Counted from the first letter of the stretch, positions 1-6,544 are shown. The stretch is 6,959 bases of DNA from an uncultured Halioglobus sp. (GCA_905480565.1 CAJQQW010000138.1:1-6959); one strand, 5' to 3'. Made by a program: numbers and translations. Notes: a model not told the origin generated them from the sequence alone.

Positions 1-831
1 TACTGCCCCCAAAGCACCCGCTACGATACCGGGCTGGAGGCGGAGAAGCTGTTGGAGTTAGAGAGCGTGCTGTCTCAGGCTAAGGCTGCGGCGGCCTCCG
101 GCGCGACCCGGTTCTGCATGGGCGCGGCGTGGCGCTCGCCCAAGGATAGAGATATACCCTACCTTGTATCCATGGTGAAAGGGGTTCGCGAACTCGGTTT
201 GGAGAGCTGCATGACGCTGGGTATGCTGAGTGAAAGCCAGGCCTCGGAACTGGCGGAGGCAGGGCTGGACTATTACAACCACAACCTGGATACGTCACCG
301 GAGTTTTACGGCGATATTATTACCACGAGAACCTATAAGGATCGTTTGGACACTCTGGATCATGTCCGCAAGGCAGGTATGAAGGTCTGCAGTGGCGGCA
401 TCGTAGGTATGGGTGAGGAGCAGAATGATCGGGCTGGCCTACTGCAACAGTTAGCCAATTTGCCGCAACACCCGGAGAGCGTGCCGATCAATATGCTGGT
501 CCGGGTGGAGGGCACACCGCTGGAAAACGAGGCTGACCTGGATCCCTTCGAGTTCATTCGTACCATTGCCGTTGCTCGTATCCTGATGCCGGTATCCCAG
601 GTTCGTCTGTCCGCCGGGCGTGAGGAAATGAACGAGCAAATGCATGCCCTGGCCTACTTCGCTGGCGCCAATTCGATTTTCTATGGGGAAAAACTCCTGA
701 CGACTCCCAACCCACGAGGCAATAGTGACATGGCATTGTTTGAACGCCTGGGAATTTCGCCCGAGCAACGCCACGTTGACCGGCCACCCCAAACGCCAAG
801 CCCGCACTTTTACGACGCCGCCGCGAATTAG
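1..831 (+). CDS. bioB: Biotin synthase BioB (5'-truncated by window start)
   Basis: BioB is the radical-SAM enzyme that inserts sulfur between C6 and C9 of dethiobiotin, the last step of biotin synthesis. The reading frame is open from base 1 and gives 276 residues. It begins at YCPQS, so the window opens just before the third cysteine of the CxxxCxxC cluster motif; about 58 N-terminal residues are missing compared with E. coli BioB (346 aa). The ligands of the second, [2Fe-2S] cluster are present: Cys39 in RFCMGAAW, Cys70 in ESCMTLG, Cys130 in VCSGGIVG and Arg202 in RLSAGRE (partial numbering). Other family blocks include [25 protein letters not shown] and [12 protein letters not shown], and the protein ends FYDAAAN, close to the E. 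coli end. No frameshift is visible. The TTG at 52 is internal, not a start. It is the first gene of the visible operon, 7 bp before bioF; its promoter is outside the window. Confidence 0.98.
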   Translation, partial: YCPQSTRYDTGLEAEKLLELESVLSQAKAAAASGATRFCMGAAWRSPKDRDIPYLVSMVKGVRELGLESCMTLGMLSESQASELAEAGLDYYNHNLDTSPEFYGDIITTRTYKDRLDTLDHVRKAGMKVCSGGIVGMGEEQNDRAGLLQQLANLPQHPESVPINMLVRVEGTPLENEADLDPFEFIRTIAVARILMPVSQVRLSAGREEMNEQMHALAYFAGANSIFYGEKLLTTPNPRGNSDMALFERLGISPEQRHVDRPPQTPSPHFYDAAAN

Positions 832-838
832 CGTAACA

Positions 839-2005
839 ATGGAGGGTTTCGAGGCGCGTCTTGGCGCGGCACTTGAGGCGCGGCGCGCTGCGGGTCTGTA
901 CCGGCGACGCCTGACGCTGCAGTCATCCCAGGGCGTGGTTGTTCGTATCGCAGGGCGAGACTATCTTAACTTCTGCAGTAATGATTATCTGGGCTTGGCG
1001 GCTCACCCCCGAATTGTTGCGCGTTTCCAGCAGGCCGCTGCTCACTATGGCGTGGGCAGTGGGGCCTCTCACCTTGTCTGTGGGCACAGTACGCCGCATC
1101 ATGAGCTGGAAGAGGCCCTCGCAGAATTTACCGGACGGCCGCGTGCCCTCCTCTACTCCAGTGGGTACATGGCCAATACCGGCGTCCTCACCAGCCTGCT
1201 GCGCAAAGGTGACCAGGTGTTTGAGGATCGACTGAACCACGCATCGTTACTCGACGGTGGACTTTTCAGTGGTGCCCGTTTTCGTCGTTTTCCTCACAAC
1301 GATACGATCGCGTTGGAAAAAAAGCTGAGTGTTGCTGAGGGCGCCAAACTCGTGGTCGTCGACGGTGTCTTCAGTATGGACGGCGACAGTGCGCCACTGG
1401 TTGATCTGGCTGATGTCTGCCACCGACATGATGCATGGTTGATGGTAGACGACGCCCACGGTTTTGGTGTGCTCGGTGAGCGCGGCGCGGGTAGCACTGC
1501 CTCTGCGGCATTGGGGATTAATGGTGTGCCTGTTTTAATGGCCACTCTCGGTAAGGCGCTCGGCACCGCGGGAGCTTTTATTGCGGGCAGCGAGCTGCTG
1601 ATAGAAACGCTTGTCCAACACTCACGAAATTATATATACACCACGGCGATACCCCCGGCGGTGGCGGCGGCGACTCTGGAGGCCCTGGCGCTGGTGCGCG
1701 AAGAGGCCTGGCGTCGGACACACGTGGCCGCACTGATCGAGCGGTTTCGCCTCGGTGCAGAGCAGCTGGGTCTGCCGATAATGGCCTCTGGTAGCGCGAT
1801 ACAGCCCCTGCTTATTGGCTCTTCGCAAAGCGCTCTTGAGATAAGTGAACGCTTACTAACACAGGGTTTTCTAGTGGCCGCCATCCGGCCACCCACGGTG
1901 CCTGCCAACACCTCTCGCCTGCGCATTACGTTGAGTGCGAGCCACAGCGAGACACAGGTCGACCAACTGCTGGAAGCGCTCGCGAACAGTGCGCCGGGTA
2001 GCTGA
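839..2005 (+). CDS. bioF: 8-amino-7-oxononanoate synthase BioF
   Basis: BioF is a cytosolic PLP enzyme of the alpha-oxoamine synthase family. It condenses pimeloyl-ACP (or pimeloyl-CoA) with L-alanine to give 8-amino-7-oxononanoate, CO2 and the free carrier. The product has 388 residues against 384 in E. coli. Family landmarks in order are FCSNDYLGL, GVGSGASHLVCGH, RLNHASLLDGG, the VFSMDGDSAPL block, VDDAHGFGV (Asp204 and His207, which position the PLP ring), Lys239 in TLGKALG (expected PLP Schiff-base lysine) and the C-terminal AIRPPTVP motif. The ATG at 839 is chosen because MEGFEARLGAALEARRAAG lines up with the E. coli N-terminus. The frame stays open upstream to an ATG at 725, but that would add 38 unrelated residues overlapping bioB. 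No Shine-Dalgarno sequence is evident 5-10 nt before 839, so initiation probably depends on ribosomes ending bioB 7 bp upstream. Confidence 0.97.
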   Translation: MEGFEARLGAALEARRAAGLYRRRLTLQSSQGVVVRIAGRDYLNFCSNDYLGLAAHPRIVARFQQAAAHYGVGSGASHLVCGHSTPHHELEEALAEFTGRPRALLYSSGYMANTGVLTSLLRKGDQVFEDRLNHASLLDGGLFSGARFRRFPHNDTIALEKKLSVAEGAKLVVVDGVFSMDGDSAPLVDLADVCHRHDAWLMVDDAHGFGVLGERGAGSTASAALGINGVPVLMATLGKALGTAGAFIAGSELLIETLVQHSRNYIYTTAIPPAVAAATLEALALVREEAWRRTHVAALIERFRLGAEQLGLPIMASGSAIQPLLIGSSQSALEISERLLTQGFLVAAIRPPTVPANTSRLRITLSASHSETQVDQLLEALANSAPGS

Positions 2006-3580
2006 GTGACACTGCAATGTGAATATCTGCCGGCCACGGAGCAGGCGCAGCACAACCTGGTTCTTTTGCATGGCTGGGGTTCCGGGGTAGAAATCTGGCG
2101 CCCTCTCCTGACCCTGCTGCGTCCCGGGGCTAACCTCACCTTGATCCACTTGCCGGGCTGTGCCCCCGGAGTTGAGGGTGGTGATGCTCTGTCTCTGCCG
2201 ACCTTGCTGACCGACATCGTGGCGTGTGTCCCGCGCCAGGCGGTGTTCATCGGCTGGTCCCTCGGTGGGCAGATCGCCCTCGCGGCAGCCCAGCGTTGCC
2301 CCGAGCGCGTGGCAGGGGTGATCACACTGTGCAGCAATCTGAAGTTTATCGCTGCCGACGACTGGCCCGGGATGGCCCCGGATTTATTTCACCAATTCAG
2401 ACAGTCAGTTAGCTCTGACCCTGTGGCGGCTATGAAGCGCTTCGATACGTTGCAGGCTCGCGGTGCCCCGCGGCCGCGAGCACTGCTGCGGCAGTTGCAT
2501 GAATTGGGTCGTGCGCCGGCCACCTCTGACTTATTAACGGGCTTGGATTGGCTGGCGAAACTGGATCTGCGCCAGACCGACGTCTCGTTGCCACGACTGC
2601 ACCTCCTGGCTGGGCAAGACGCACTGGTGCCCGCATCAGTAGGCGCTTTCATGGCGCGTTCAGTGGGTTTGGAAATCGAGCGAGTCGATGGTGCGAGCCA
2701 TCTCATGCCACTGGAAAGTCCCGCACTCGTGCACCGACTCATACGCCGTTTTCTTGCTCGTCTGTCGGTGTTGGAGAGGCCTGGAGTCTGCGCTGAGGGC
2801 GTGGCAAAAGGCGCAGTGGCCGCTTCCTTCAGCCGGGCAGCAAAAGGCTATGACTCCTGTGCACACCTGCAGCGAGAGGTTGGTGAGCAATTACTTACTT
2901 ACCTTGATCAGCAACCACTGACACCGGCAACCGTACTGGACTTGGGCTGTGGCACAGGGTATTTCCGGGCGCCTCTGCAGCGACGTTTTCCCGCTGCCCG
3001 TTACCTGGGTCTCGACATTGCCGAGGGCATGGTGGCACTGGCTCGGGATCGTGGCGAGGGCACAGGTGAATGGCTGCAGGGCGATGCCGAGGCCCTGCCC
3101 CTCGCTGCGTCATCGGTTGATCTGGTATTCAGCAGCCTGGCGCTGCAGTGGTGTTATCGACCGGAGCACCTTTTTAGCGAGCTTGCACGGGTGTTGGCAC
3201 CCGGCGGCAGGTGCGTGTTTACAACGTTGGCGCCGGGCACGCTGCACGAGTTGCGAGAGGCCTGGGCGGCGGTAGATGGGTATCAACACGTGAATGCATT
3301 TATCGACGTGGCTGAACTGGAAGTGGCCGCGAGCAACAGCCCCGGCGTGACAATGCGGCTGGAGCGACGCACTTACGAACTCACCTACACGCGTGTACGA
3401 GACTTGCTGCACGAACTGAAGGCACTGGGCGCGCACAATATGAATCCCCATCGTCCTGCGGGGCTGGCCAGCCGTCGTGCACTGCAGGGTATGCTGCGAG
3501 CCTATGAACATTGGCGCAAACCGGACGGTTCGTTGCCGGCAACCTACGATGTGGTATTTGCCGTTCTGGAGAAATCATGA
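2006..3580 (+). CDS. bioHC: Fused BioH-BioC: pimeloyl-ACP methyl ester esterase / malonyl-ACP O-methyltransferase
   Basis: This 524-aa bifunctional protein joins the two enzymes that attach and remove the methyl ester used to disguise the pimeloyl chain during fatty-acid synthesis. Residues 1 to about 255 are a BioH alpha/beta-hydrolase with LLHGWG near 20-25, nucleophile Ser85 in GWSLGG, Asp205 in AGQDALVP and His232 in GASHLMP, a complete triad. An arginine-rich stretch (R145, R152, R156, R158, R162) lies where E. coli BioH binds acyl carrier protein. Residues from about 266 to 524 are a BioC SAM-dependent methyltransferase: AASFSRAAKGYD, SAM-binding LDLGCGTGYF from 311, LGLDIAEGM, GDAEALPL, LALQWC, VLAPGG and LKALGAHN, all matching E. 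coli BioC. The halves are joined with almost no linker. The GTG start directly follows the bioF TGA and fits the BioH N-terminus; an SD is not clear. The stop overlaps the bioD ATG. Fusions of this order are known in Saccharophagus and Teredinibacter. No triad or SAM motif appears damaged. Confidence 0.95.
   Translation: MTLQCEYLPATEQAQHNLVLLHGWGSGVEIWRPLLTLLRPGANLTLIHLPGCAPGVEGGDALSLPTLLTDIVACVPRQAVFIGWSLGGQIALAAAQRCPERVAGVITLCSNLKFIAADDWPGMAPDLFHQFRQSVSSDPVAAMKRFDTLQARGAPRPRALLRQLHELGRAPATSDLLTGLDWLAKLDLRQTDVSLPRLHLLAGQDALVPASVGAFMARSVGLEIERVDGASHLMPLESPALVHRLIRRFLARLSVLERPGVCAEGVAKGAVAASFSRAAKGYDSCAHLQREVGEQLLTYLDQQPLTPATVLDLGCGTGYFRAPLQRRFPAARYLGLDIAEGMVALARDRGEGTGEWLQGDAEALPLAASSVDLVFSSLALQWCYRPEHLFSELARVLAPGGRCVFTTLAPGTLHELREAWAAVDGYQHVNAFIDVAELEVAASNSPGVTMRLERRTYELTYTRVRDLLHELKALGAHNMNPHRPAGLASRRALQGMLRAYEHWRKPDGSLPATYDVVFAVLEKS
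3568..3571 (+). promoter_or_regulatory. Ribosome binding site of bioD
   Basis: GGAG lies 5 nt before the ATG at 3577, inside the last codons of bioHC. It supports 3577 rather than the upstream in-frame ATG at 3511, which would put 22 extra residues before the MSKSWFVTGTDTE start. It is the only clear Shine-Dalgarno sequence within the visible biotin operon. Confidence 0.65.
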
Positions 3581-4254
3581 GTAAGAGCTGGTTTGTGACG
3601 GGTACGGATACGGAAGTGGGCAAGACTGCGGTGAGCTGTGCCCTGTTGCACGCGGCGGCCAATGCCGGCCACCGCACCGCAGCGGTAAAACCGTTAGCGG
3701 CTGGCTGCGACGCTCGGGGACAGAACGAGGACGCCTTGCAGCTGATGCAGTCGATGACCGAGGTAATGGACTACGAGCAAGTCAATCCGGTGGCGCTTGG
3801 CCCGGCTATTGCGCCTCACATAGCCGCGCAACAGGCAAAGCGAAGGCTGCAGGCATCCCGGCTGGCGGGGTTGTGTCGGGGGGTAATGATGGGTGGAGCC
3901 GATTTCGTGCTGATCGAAGGGGCCGGTGGGTGGCGAGTGCCCATCGGACCTCGTGAAACCCTGGCAGACCTTGCGCGTGAATTGCAGGTGGGTGTCATTC
4001 TTGTGGTTGCTATGAGACTGGGCTGCATCAATCATGCGTTGCTGACCGCCGAGGCGATTCGGCGGGATGGATTGCGCCTGGCGGGGTGGGTTGCAAATCA
4101 GCCGTCACAGCGTATGGACTGCCATAGCGAAAACCTGGAGACATTGCGGGAGATGCTGGGAGCCCCTCTGCTGGGTGAAATTCCTCGCCTGACACCCTGG
4201 AGCGCAAAAGCGGCGGCGGAGCATCTCGATATTTGGCCATTATTGACCGATTAA
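3577..4254 (+). CDS. bioD: Dethiobiotin synthetase BioD
   Basis: BioD is the ATP-dependent enzyme that carboxylates 7,8-diaminopelargonate and closes the ureido ring to form dethiobiotin, the substrate of BioB. The product has 225 residues, as in E. coli. The P-loop GTDTEVGKT is at residues 9-17, catalytic Lys38 is in VKPLAAG, the Mg/ATP-site block VLIEGAGGW follows, then LGCINHALLTAEAI at the dimer/substrate region, GWVANQ for adenine recognition and PLLGEIP. The start is fixed by the ATGA overlap with bioHC, the upstream GGAG and colinearity with E. coli. One difference: the serine of the E. coli KPVASG motif (Ser41 without the initiator Met) is Ala42 here (KPLAAG). It is the last gene of the operon; a hairpin follows one base after the stop. 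Confidence 0.97.
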   Translation: MSKSWFVTGTDTEVGKTAVSCALLHAAANAGHRTAAVKPLAAGCDARGQNEDALQLMQSMTEVMDYEQVNPVALGPAIAPHIAAQQAKRRLQASRLAGLCRGVMMGGADFVLIEGAGGWRVPIGPRETLADLARELQVGVILVVAMRLGCINHALLTAEAIRRDGLRLAGWVANQPSQRMDCHSENLETLREMLGAPLLGEIPRLTPWSAKAAAEHLDIWPLLTD

Positions 4255-4272
4255 AGGCGGCTTTTGCCGCCT
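4255..4272 (+). terminator. GC-rich hairpin directly after bioD
   Basis: AGGCGGC and GCCGCCT form a perfect 7-bp stem closed by a TTTT loop, beginning at the base after the bioD TAA. It probably marks the 3' end of the biotin transcript. The following bases (GCAAAGG) are not a T-tract, so it is not a textbook intrinsic terminator on this strand. It may instead stabilise the mRNA 3' end or act with Rho. Confidence 0.45.
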
Positions 4273-4282
4273 GCAAAGGTGG

Positions 4283-4310
4283 TTGACTTCTCGATCGTAA
4301 TCCGCAGAAT
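4283..4310 (+). promoter_or_regulatory. Candidate sigma-70 promoter for the acyl-CoA dehydrogenase gene
   Basis: TTGACT at 4283-4288 (5 of 6 to the -35 consensus) is followed after 16 bp by CAGAAT at 4305-4310 (4 of 6 to the -10 consensus). It lies between the bioD hairpin and the next gene, where a promoter would be expected, and predicts a leader of about 60 nt. This is motif matching by eye only. Confidence 0.4.
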
Positions 4311-4368
4311 GTGAACACCGAACACATTGACGATGTCTGCCGTGGCCCCAGCCTCCGGACGTCGCAGC

Positions 4369-4374
4369 GAGGAA
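4369..4374 (+). promoter_or_regulatory. Ribosome binding site of the acyl-CoA dehydrogenase gene
   Basis: GAGGAA lies 6 nt before the ATG at 4381. It decides the start against the in-frame TTG at 4327 and ATG at 4333, which have no such sequence and would add residues unlike the family N-terminus. Confidence 0.75.
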
Positions 4375-4380
4375 TTGAAT

Positions 4381-6177
4381 ATGACTGATTACAAAGCGCC
4401 CCTGCGCGATATCCAATTTGTTATCAACGAGGTGTTGGAGTCGGAAAAGCTGCACCAGACGCTATCCGGCTACGAAGAAGCCACCGCAGAACTGATGGAT
4501 GCCATCGTGGAAGAGGGCGCCAAGTTTGCCGAGAATGTCCTGTCCCCATTGAATCAGTCTGGTGACGAGGAAGGGTGCCACTGGGATGATGGCGTGGTCA
4601 CAACTCCCGCCGGCTTCCCTGATGCTTATCAGCAATACGTGCAGAACGGCTGGCCTGCGCTTAGCGCCAGCGTGGAATCGGGTGGACAGGGTATGCCGAA
4701 CCTGCTGAGCATCGTGCTGAGCGAGTTGACAGGCACTGCAAACTGGTCCTGGGCAATGTATCCGGGGCTGAGCCTCGGTGCGATTGAAACCGTCCAAACC
4801 CACGGTGATGCCGAGCAGAAAGGAAAATACCTGACGAATCTGGTATCGGGTCAGTGGACAGGCACCATGTGCCTGACCGAGTCACACTGCGGCAGCGATC
4901 TGGGACTACTGCGCACCAAGGCGGAACCTCAGGCCGACGGCACCTATGCGATTTCCGGCACCAAGATTTTTATCAGTGCCGGGGAACACGACATGGCCGA
5001 AAATATTGTCCACATCGTCCTCGCGCGACTGCCAGATGCGCCGGCGGGCACCAAGGGCATATCCCTGTTTATTGTGCCCAAGTTCAAGGTGTATGATGAT
5101 GGTAGTCTCGGTGAGCGCAATGCCGTGAACTGCGCGTCGATAGAAAAGAAAATGGGAATCAAGGCCTCTGCAACCTGCGTGCTGAATTTTGACGGTGCGA
5201 CGGGTTACCTCATCGGAGAGCCTAACAGGGGCCTGAATTGCATGTTCACTTTCATGAACACGGCCCGAATCGGTACTGCAGTGCAGGGCCTCGCGCATGG
5301 TCAGCTGTCCTTCCAGGGCGCATTGAGCTATGCCCGAGAGCGTCTGGCGATGCGCAGCCTCACAGGACCGAAGAACGCGGACGGCCCGGCCGACCCCATT
5401 ATCGTGCACCCGGATGTGCGTCGTATGCTGCTCACGCAGAAAGCGTTTGTGGAGGGAAGTCGGGCACTAATTTATTTCCTTGCCCAGCAGGGTGATATCG
5501 TGGACCGGGGAGATGAGGAGGCGGCGAAAAAAGCAGACGACCTCATGGGTATGTTAACTCCCATTGGAAAAGCTTTCGTCACGGAAACCGGATTTGAAGT
5601 GGCTAACCACGGCGTCCAGATTTACGGTGGACACGGGTTTATTCGCGAGTGGGGTATGGAGCAGATAGTTCGCGATGCGCGCATCGCCATGCTTTACGAG
5701 GGCACTACCGGCATACAGGCACTGGATCTGCTGGGGCGCAAGGTGCTTGGCAGCGGCGGGCAACTGTTGCTGGAATTTACGGGCTTGATTGATGAATTGT
5801 GCGGGGGAGATGTTCCGTCTGAGTGCGCATCATTGACCGAGACTCTCCAACAATACAAAGATGAGTGGCTCGATTTATCGGCCAAGATAGGCGAGGCCGC
5901 AATGCAGAATCCTGACGAAGCCGGCGGTGCGGCAGTGGATTATCTGATGTACAGCGGCTATGTCACATTGGCGTACTTCTGGGCGCGTATGGCGATTGTT
6001 GCGCAGCGTAAAATCAGTGCGGCCACTGGCGACGATACGCAGTTTTATGAAGCCAAACTGATGACCGCGCGTTTCTATTATGATCGCTTACTGCCGCGAA
6101 CGGCTGGCCATCGGGAAACCATGCTGTCCGGTGCGAGTAATCTCATGGACATGCCGGAAGTGATGTTCGATCTTTAG
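4381..6177 (+). CDS. Acyl-CoA dehydrogenase, large DmdC-like class
   Basis: This is a predicted cytosolic FAD flavoprotein that forms the alpha,beta double bond in an acyl-CoA and passes electrons to electron-transfer flavoprotein. At 598 aa it is much longer than ordinary acyl-CoA dehydrogenases (about 380-400 aa) and matches the class that includes 3-methylmercaptopropionyl-CoA dehydrogenase DmdC and several Pseudomonas FadE-like paralogues. The N-terminus YKAPLRDIQFVINEVL is the short leader motif of that class. The helical N-domain follows, then a beta domain with TMCLTESHCGSDL near 162-174. The C-domain has GVQIYGGHGFIREWGMEQIVRDARI and MLYEGTTGIQALDLLG; Glu440 in YEGTTG is the expected catalytic base. 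From about 465 the protein continues into the extra C-terminal domain typical of this class, ending MPEVMFDL. It appears intact. Substrate cannot be told from sequence: chain-specific beta-oxidation or methylmercaptopropionate catabolism are both possible. It has its own promoter candidate and is probably not part of the biotin operon. Confidence 0.93.
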   Translation: MTDYKAPLRDIQFVINEVLESEKLHQTLSGYEEATAELMDAIVEEGAKFAENVLSPLNQSGDEEGCHWDDGVVTTPAGFPDAYQQYVQNGWPALSASVESGGQGMPNLLSIVLSELTGTANWSWAMYPGLSLGAIETVQTHGDAEQKGKYLTNLVSGQWTGTMCLTESHCGSDLGLLRTKAEPQADGTYAISGTKIFISAGEHDMAENIVHIVLARLPDAPAGTKGISLFIVPKFKVYDDGSLGERNAVNCASIEKKMGIKASATCVLNFDGATGYLIGEPNRGLNCMFTFMNTARIGTAVQGLAHGQLSFQGALSYARERLAMRSLTGPKNADGPADPIIVHPDVRRMLLTQKAFVEGSRALIYFLAQQGDIVDRGDEEAAKKADDLMGMLTPIGKAFVTETGFEVANHGVQIYGGHGFIREWGMEQIVRDARIAMLYEGTTGIQALDLLGRKVLGSGGQLLLEFTGLIDELCGGDVPSECASLTETLQQYKDEWLDLSAKIGEAAMQNPDEAGGAAVDYLMYSGYVTLAYFWARMAIVAQRKISAATGDDTQFYEAKLMTARFYYDRLLPRTAGHRETMLSGASNLMDMPEVMFDL

Positions 6178-6182
6178 CTTAA

Positions 6183-6212
6183 ACCCGACAAAGGATTGAC
6201 GGGTGACTTTTT
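6183..6212 (+). terminator. Weak terminator-like hairpin after the acyl-CoA dehydrogenase gene
   Basis: ACCCG (6183-6187) pairs with CGGGT (6200-6204). The stem can gain two more pairs, CA (6189-6190) with TG (6197-6198), across an A-A mismatch. GACTTTTT follows, giving five T residues at 6208-6212. The position, six bases after the stop, is right for an intrinsic terminator, but the stem is short. Confidence 0.35.
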
Positions 6213-6231
6213 CCCAGTGCAGGGGGACAAT
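6203..6231 (+). promoter_or_regulatory. Possible promoter ahead of the small membrane protein gene
   Basis: GTGACT (6203-6208) and GACAAT (6226-6231) are spaced by 17 bp, each matching 4 of 6 consensus bases. If real, transcription would begin near 6238, inside the inverted repeat at 6222-6251. The match is weak and overlaps the preceding terminator-like hairpin. Confidence 0.22.
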
Positions 6232-6267
6232 AGGAGAAGGTGTTGTCCCCCAATACACGCAGTGCAG
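6215..6267 (+). repeat. 8-bp direct repeat CAGTGCAG flanking the inverted repeat
   Basis: CAGTGCAG occurs at 6215-6222 and again at 6260-6267, 45 bp apart, on either side of the perfect inverted repeat. It could be chance, a small duplication, or two copies of a protein-binding half-site. Confidence 0.5.
6222..6251. repeat. Perfect 9-bp inverted repeat with 12-bp spacer
   Basis: GGGGGACAA (6222-6230) and TTGTCCCCC (6243-6251) are exact reverse complements, separated by TAGGAGAAGGTG. The arm centres are 21 bp apart, two helical turns, as for a dimeric DNA-binding regulator. As RNA it would form a strong hairpin whose loop displays AGGAG. No T-tract follows, so it is not a terminator. It sits 20 bp before the start chosen for the small membrane protein gene. 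The role is unknown. Confidence 0.7.
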
Positions 6268-6271
6268 TTTA

Positions 6272-6487
6272 ATGAACGAAGAATCCTCAGGAAAAACCGA
6301 CCGCAGCTTTAATAACAGCCTTCATCCCGAGGACCAGGAGAAGGTCGATGCGTTTATACGCCGAGGGGTTAACTCTGTTGAGCGCAAGCCGTTCAGGCCT
6401 GGCAGGATGATCGTCCTGTTGCTCCTCGTCGTAACCAGTCTAAGTGTTCTGAGCCAGTTTCTCGCCCGGTTTGCAGGGGTAGAATAA
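6272..6487 (+). CDS. Small single-span membrane protein, DUF3094-like
   Basis: This encodes a 71-aa protein of unknown function. A hydrophilic N-terminus is followed by [13 protein letters not shown] (about 17-29), then the block VERKPFRP at 36-43, then one hydrophobic segment at about 46-64 ([19 protein letters not shown]). This layout, an LxPEDQ motif, then VERKPFRP, then one transmembrane helix, resembles the DUF3094 proteins of Pseudomonas and relatives; the assignment is from memory. The positive residues before the helix suggest that the N-terminus stays in the cytoplasm. The ATG at 6272 has no clear SD. An alternative GTG at 6203 has AAAGGA 7 nt upstream and would give 94 aa, but its extra residues run through the inverted repeat and have no family counterpart. 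Family members start close to the PEDQ motif, so 6272 is preferred. It is followed closely by a tRNA gene. Confidence 0.72.
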   Translation: MNEESSGKTDRSFNNSLHPEDQEKVDAFIRRGVNSVERKPFRPGRMIVLLLLVVTSLSVLSQFLARFAGVE

Positions 6488-6497
6488 CCAGGGCAGC

Positions 6498-6519
6498 GTG
6501 GCCCCGAGTGCCACATTTT
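6498..6519 (+). terminator. Short terminator-like hairpin after the small membrane protein gene
   Basis: GTGGC (6498-6502) pairs with GCCAC (6510-6514) around a 7-base loop, followed by ATTTT. It lies 10 bp after the stop codon. The stem is only 5 bp and the T-run only four, so it is tentative; it also overlaps the expected -35 region of the tRNA promoter. Confidence 0.35.
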
Positions 6520-6527
6520 GCTATAGT
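6499..6527 (+). promoter_or_regulatory. Candidate promoter of the tRNA-Pro gene
   Basis: TATAGT at 6522-6527 matches the -10 consensus at 5 of 6 positions and lies 17 bp before the mature tRNA 5' end. The -35 (TGGCCC at 6499-6504) is poor. The bases after the -10 include GTGCTCGGC around the expected start, a GC-rich discriminator as in growth-rate-controlled stable RNA promoters. Confidence 0.45.
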
Positions 6528-6544
6528 TTTGTGCTCGGCATGCT

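Noticed and set aside
725..838. In-frame 38-residue N-terminal extension of BioF starting at ATG 725
   Set aside because: It overlaps the end of bioB by more than 100 bp, has no resemblance to BioF, and the ATG at 839 matches the normal family start.
1630..2337. 235-codon open frame on the minus strand
   Set aside because: It lies antisense across bioF and bioHC, is rich in Arg, Ser and Ala as GC-rich shadow frames are, and shows no recognisable domain.
4327..4380. Upstream in-frame TTG/ATG starts of the acyl-CoA dehydrogenase
   Set aside because: No ribosome binding site precedes them, while GAGGAA lies 6 nt before ATG 4381, where the family N-terminus begins.
6222..6251. BirA (biotin repressor) operator
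   Set aside because: BirA sites have TTGTAAACC facing GGTTTACAA with the TTGT ends outward; here the arms are in the opposite orientation and G/C-rich, and the site is not by a bio promoter.
6203..6271. Upstream GTG start giving a 94-aa version of the small membrane protein
   Set aside because: AAAGGA upstream makes it possible, but the extra residues are encoded by the inverted repeat region and do not look like the family. It is kept only as an alternative.
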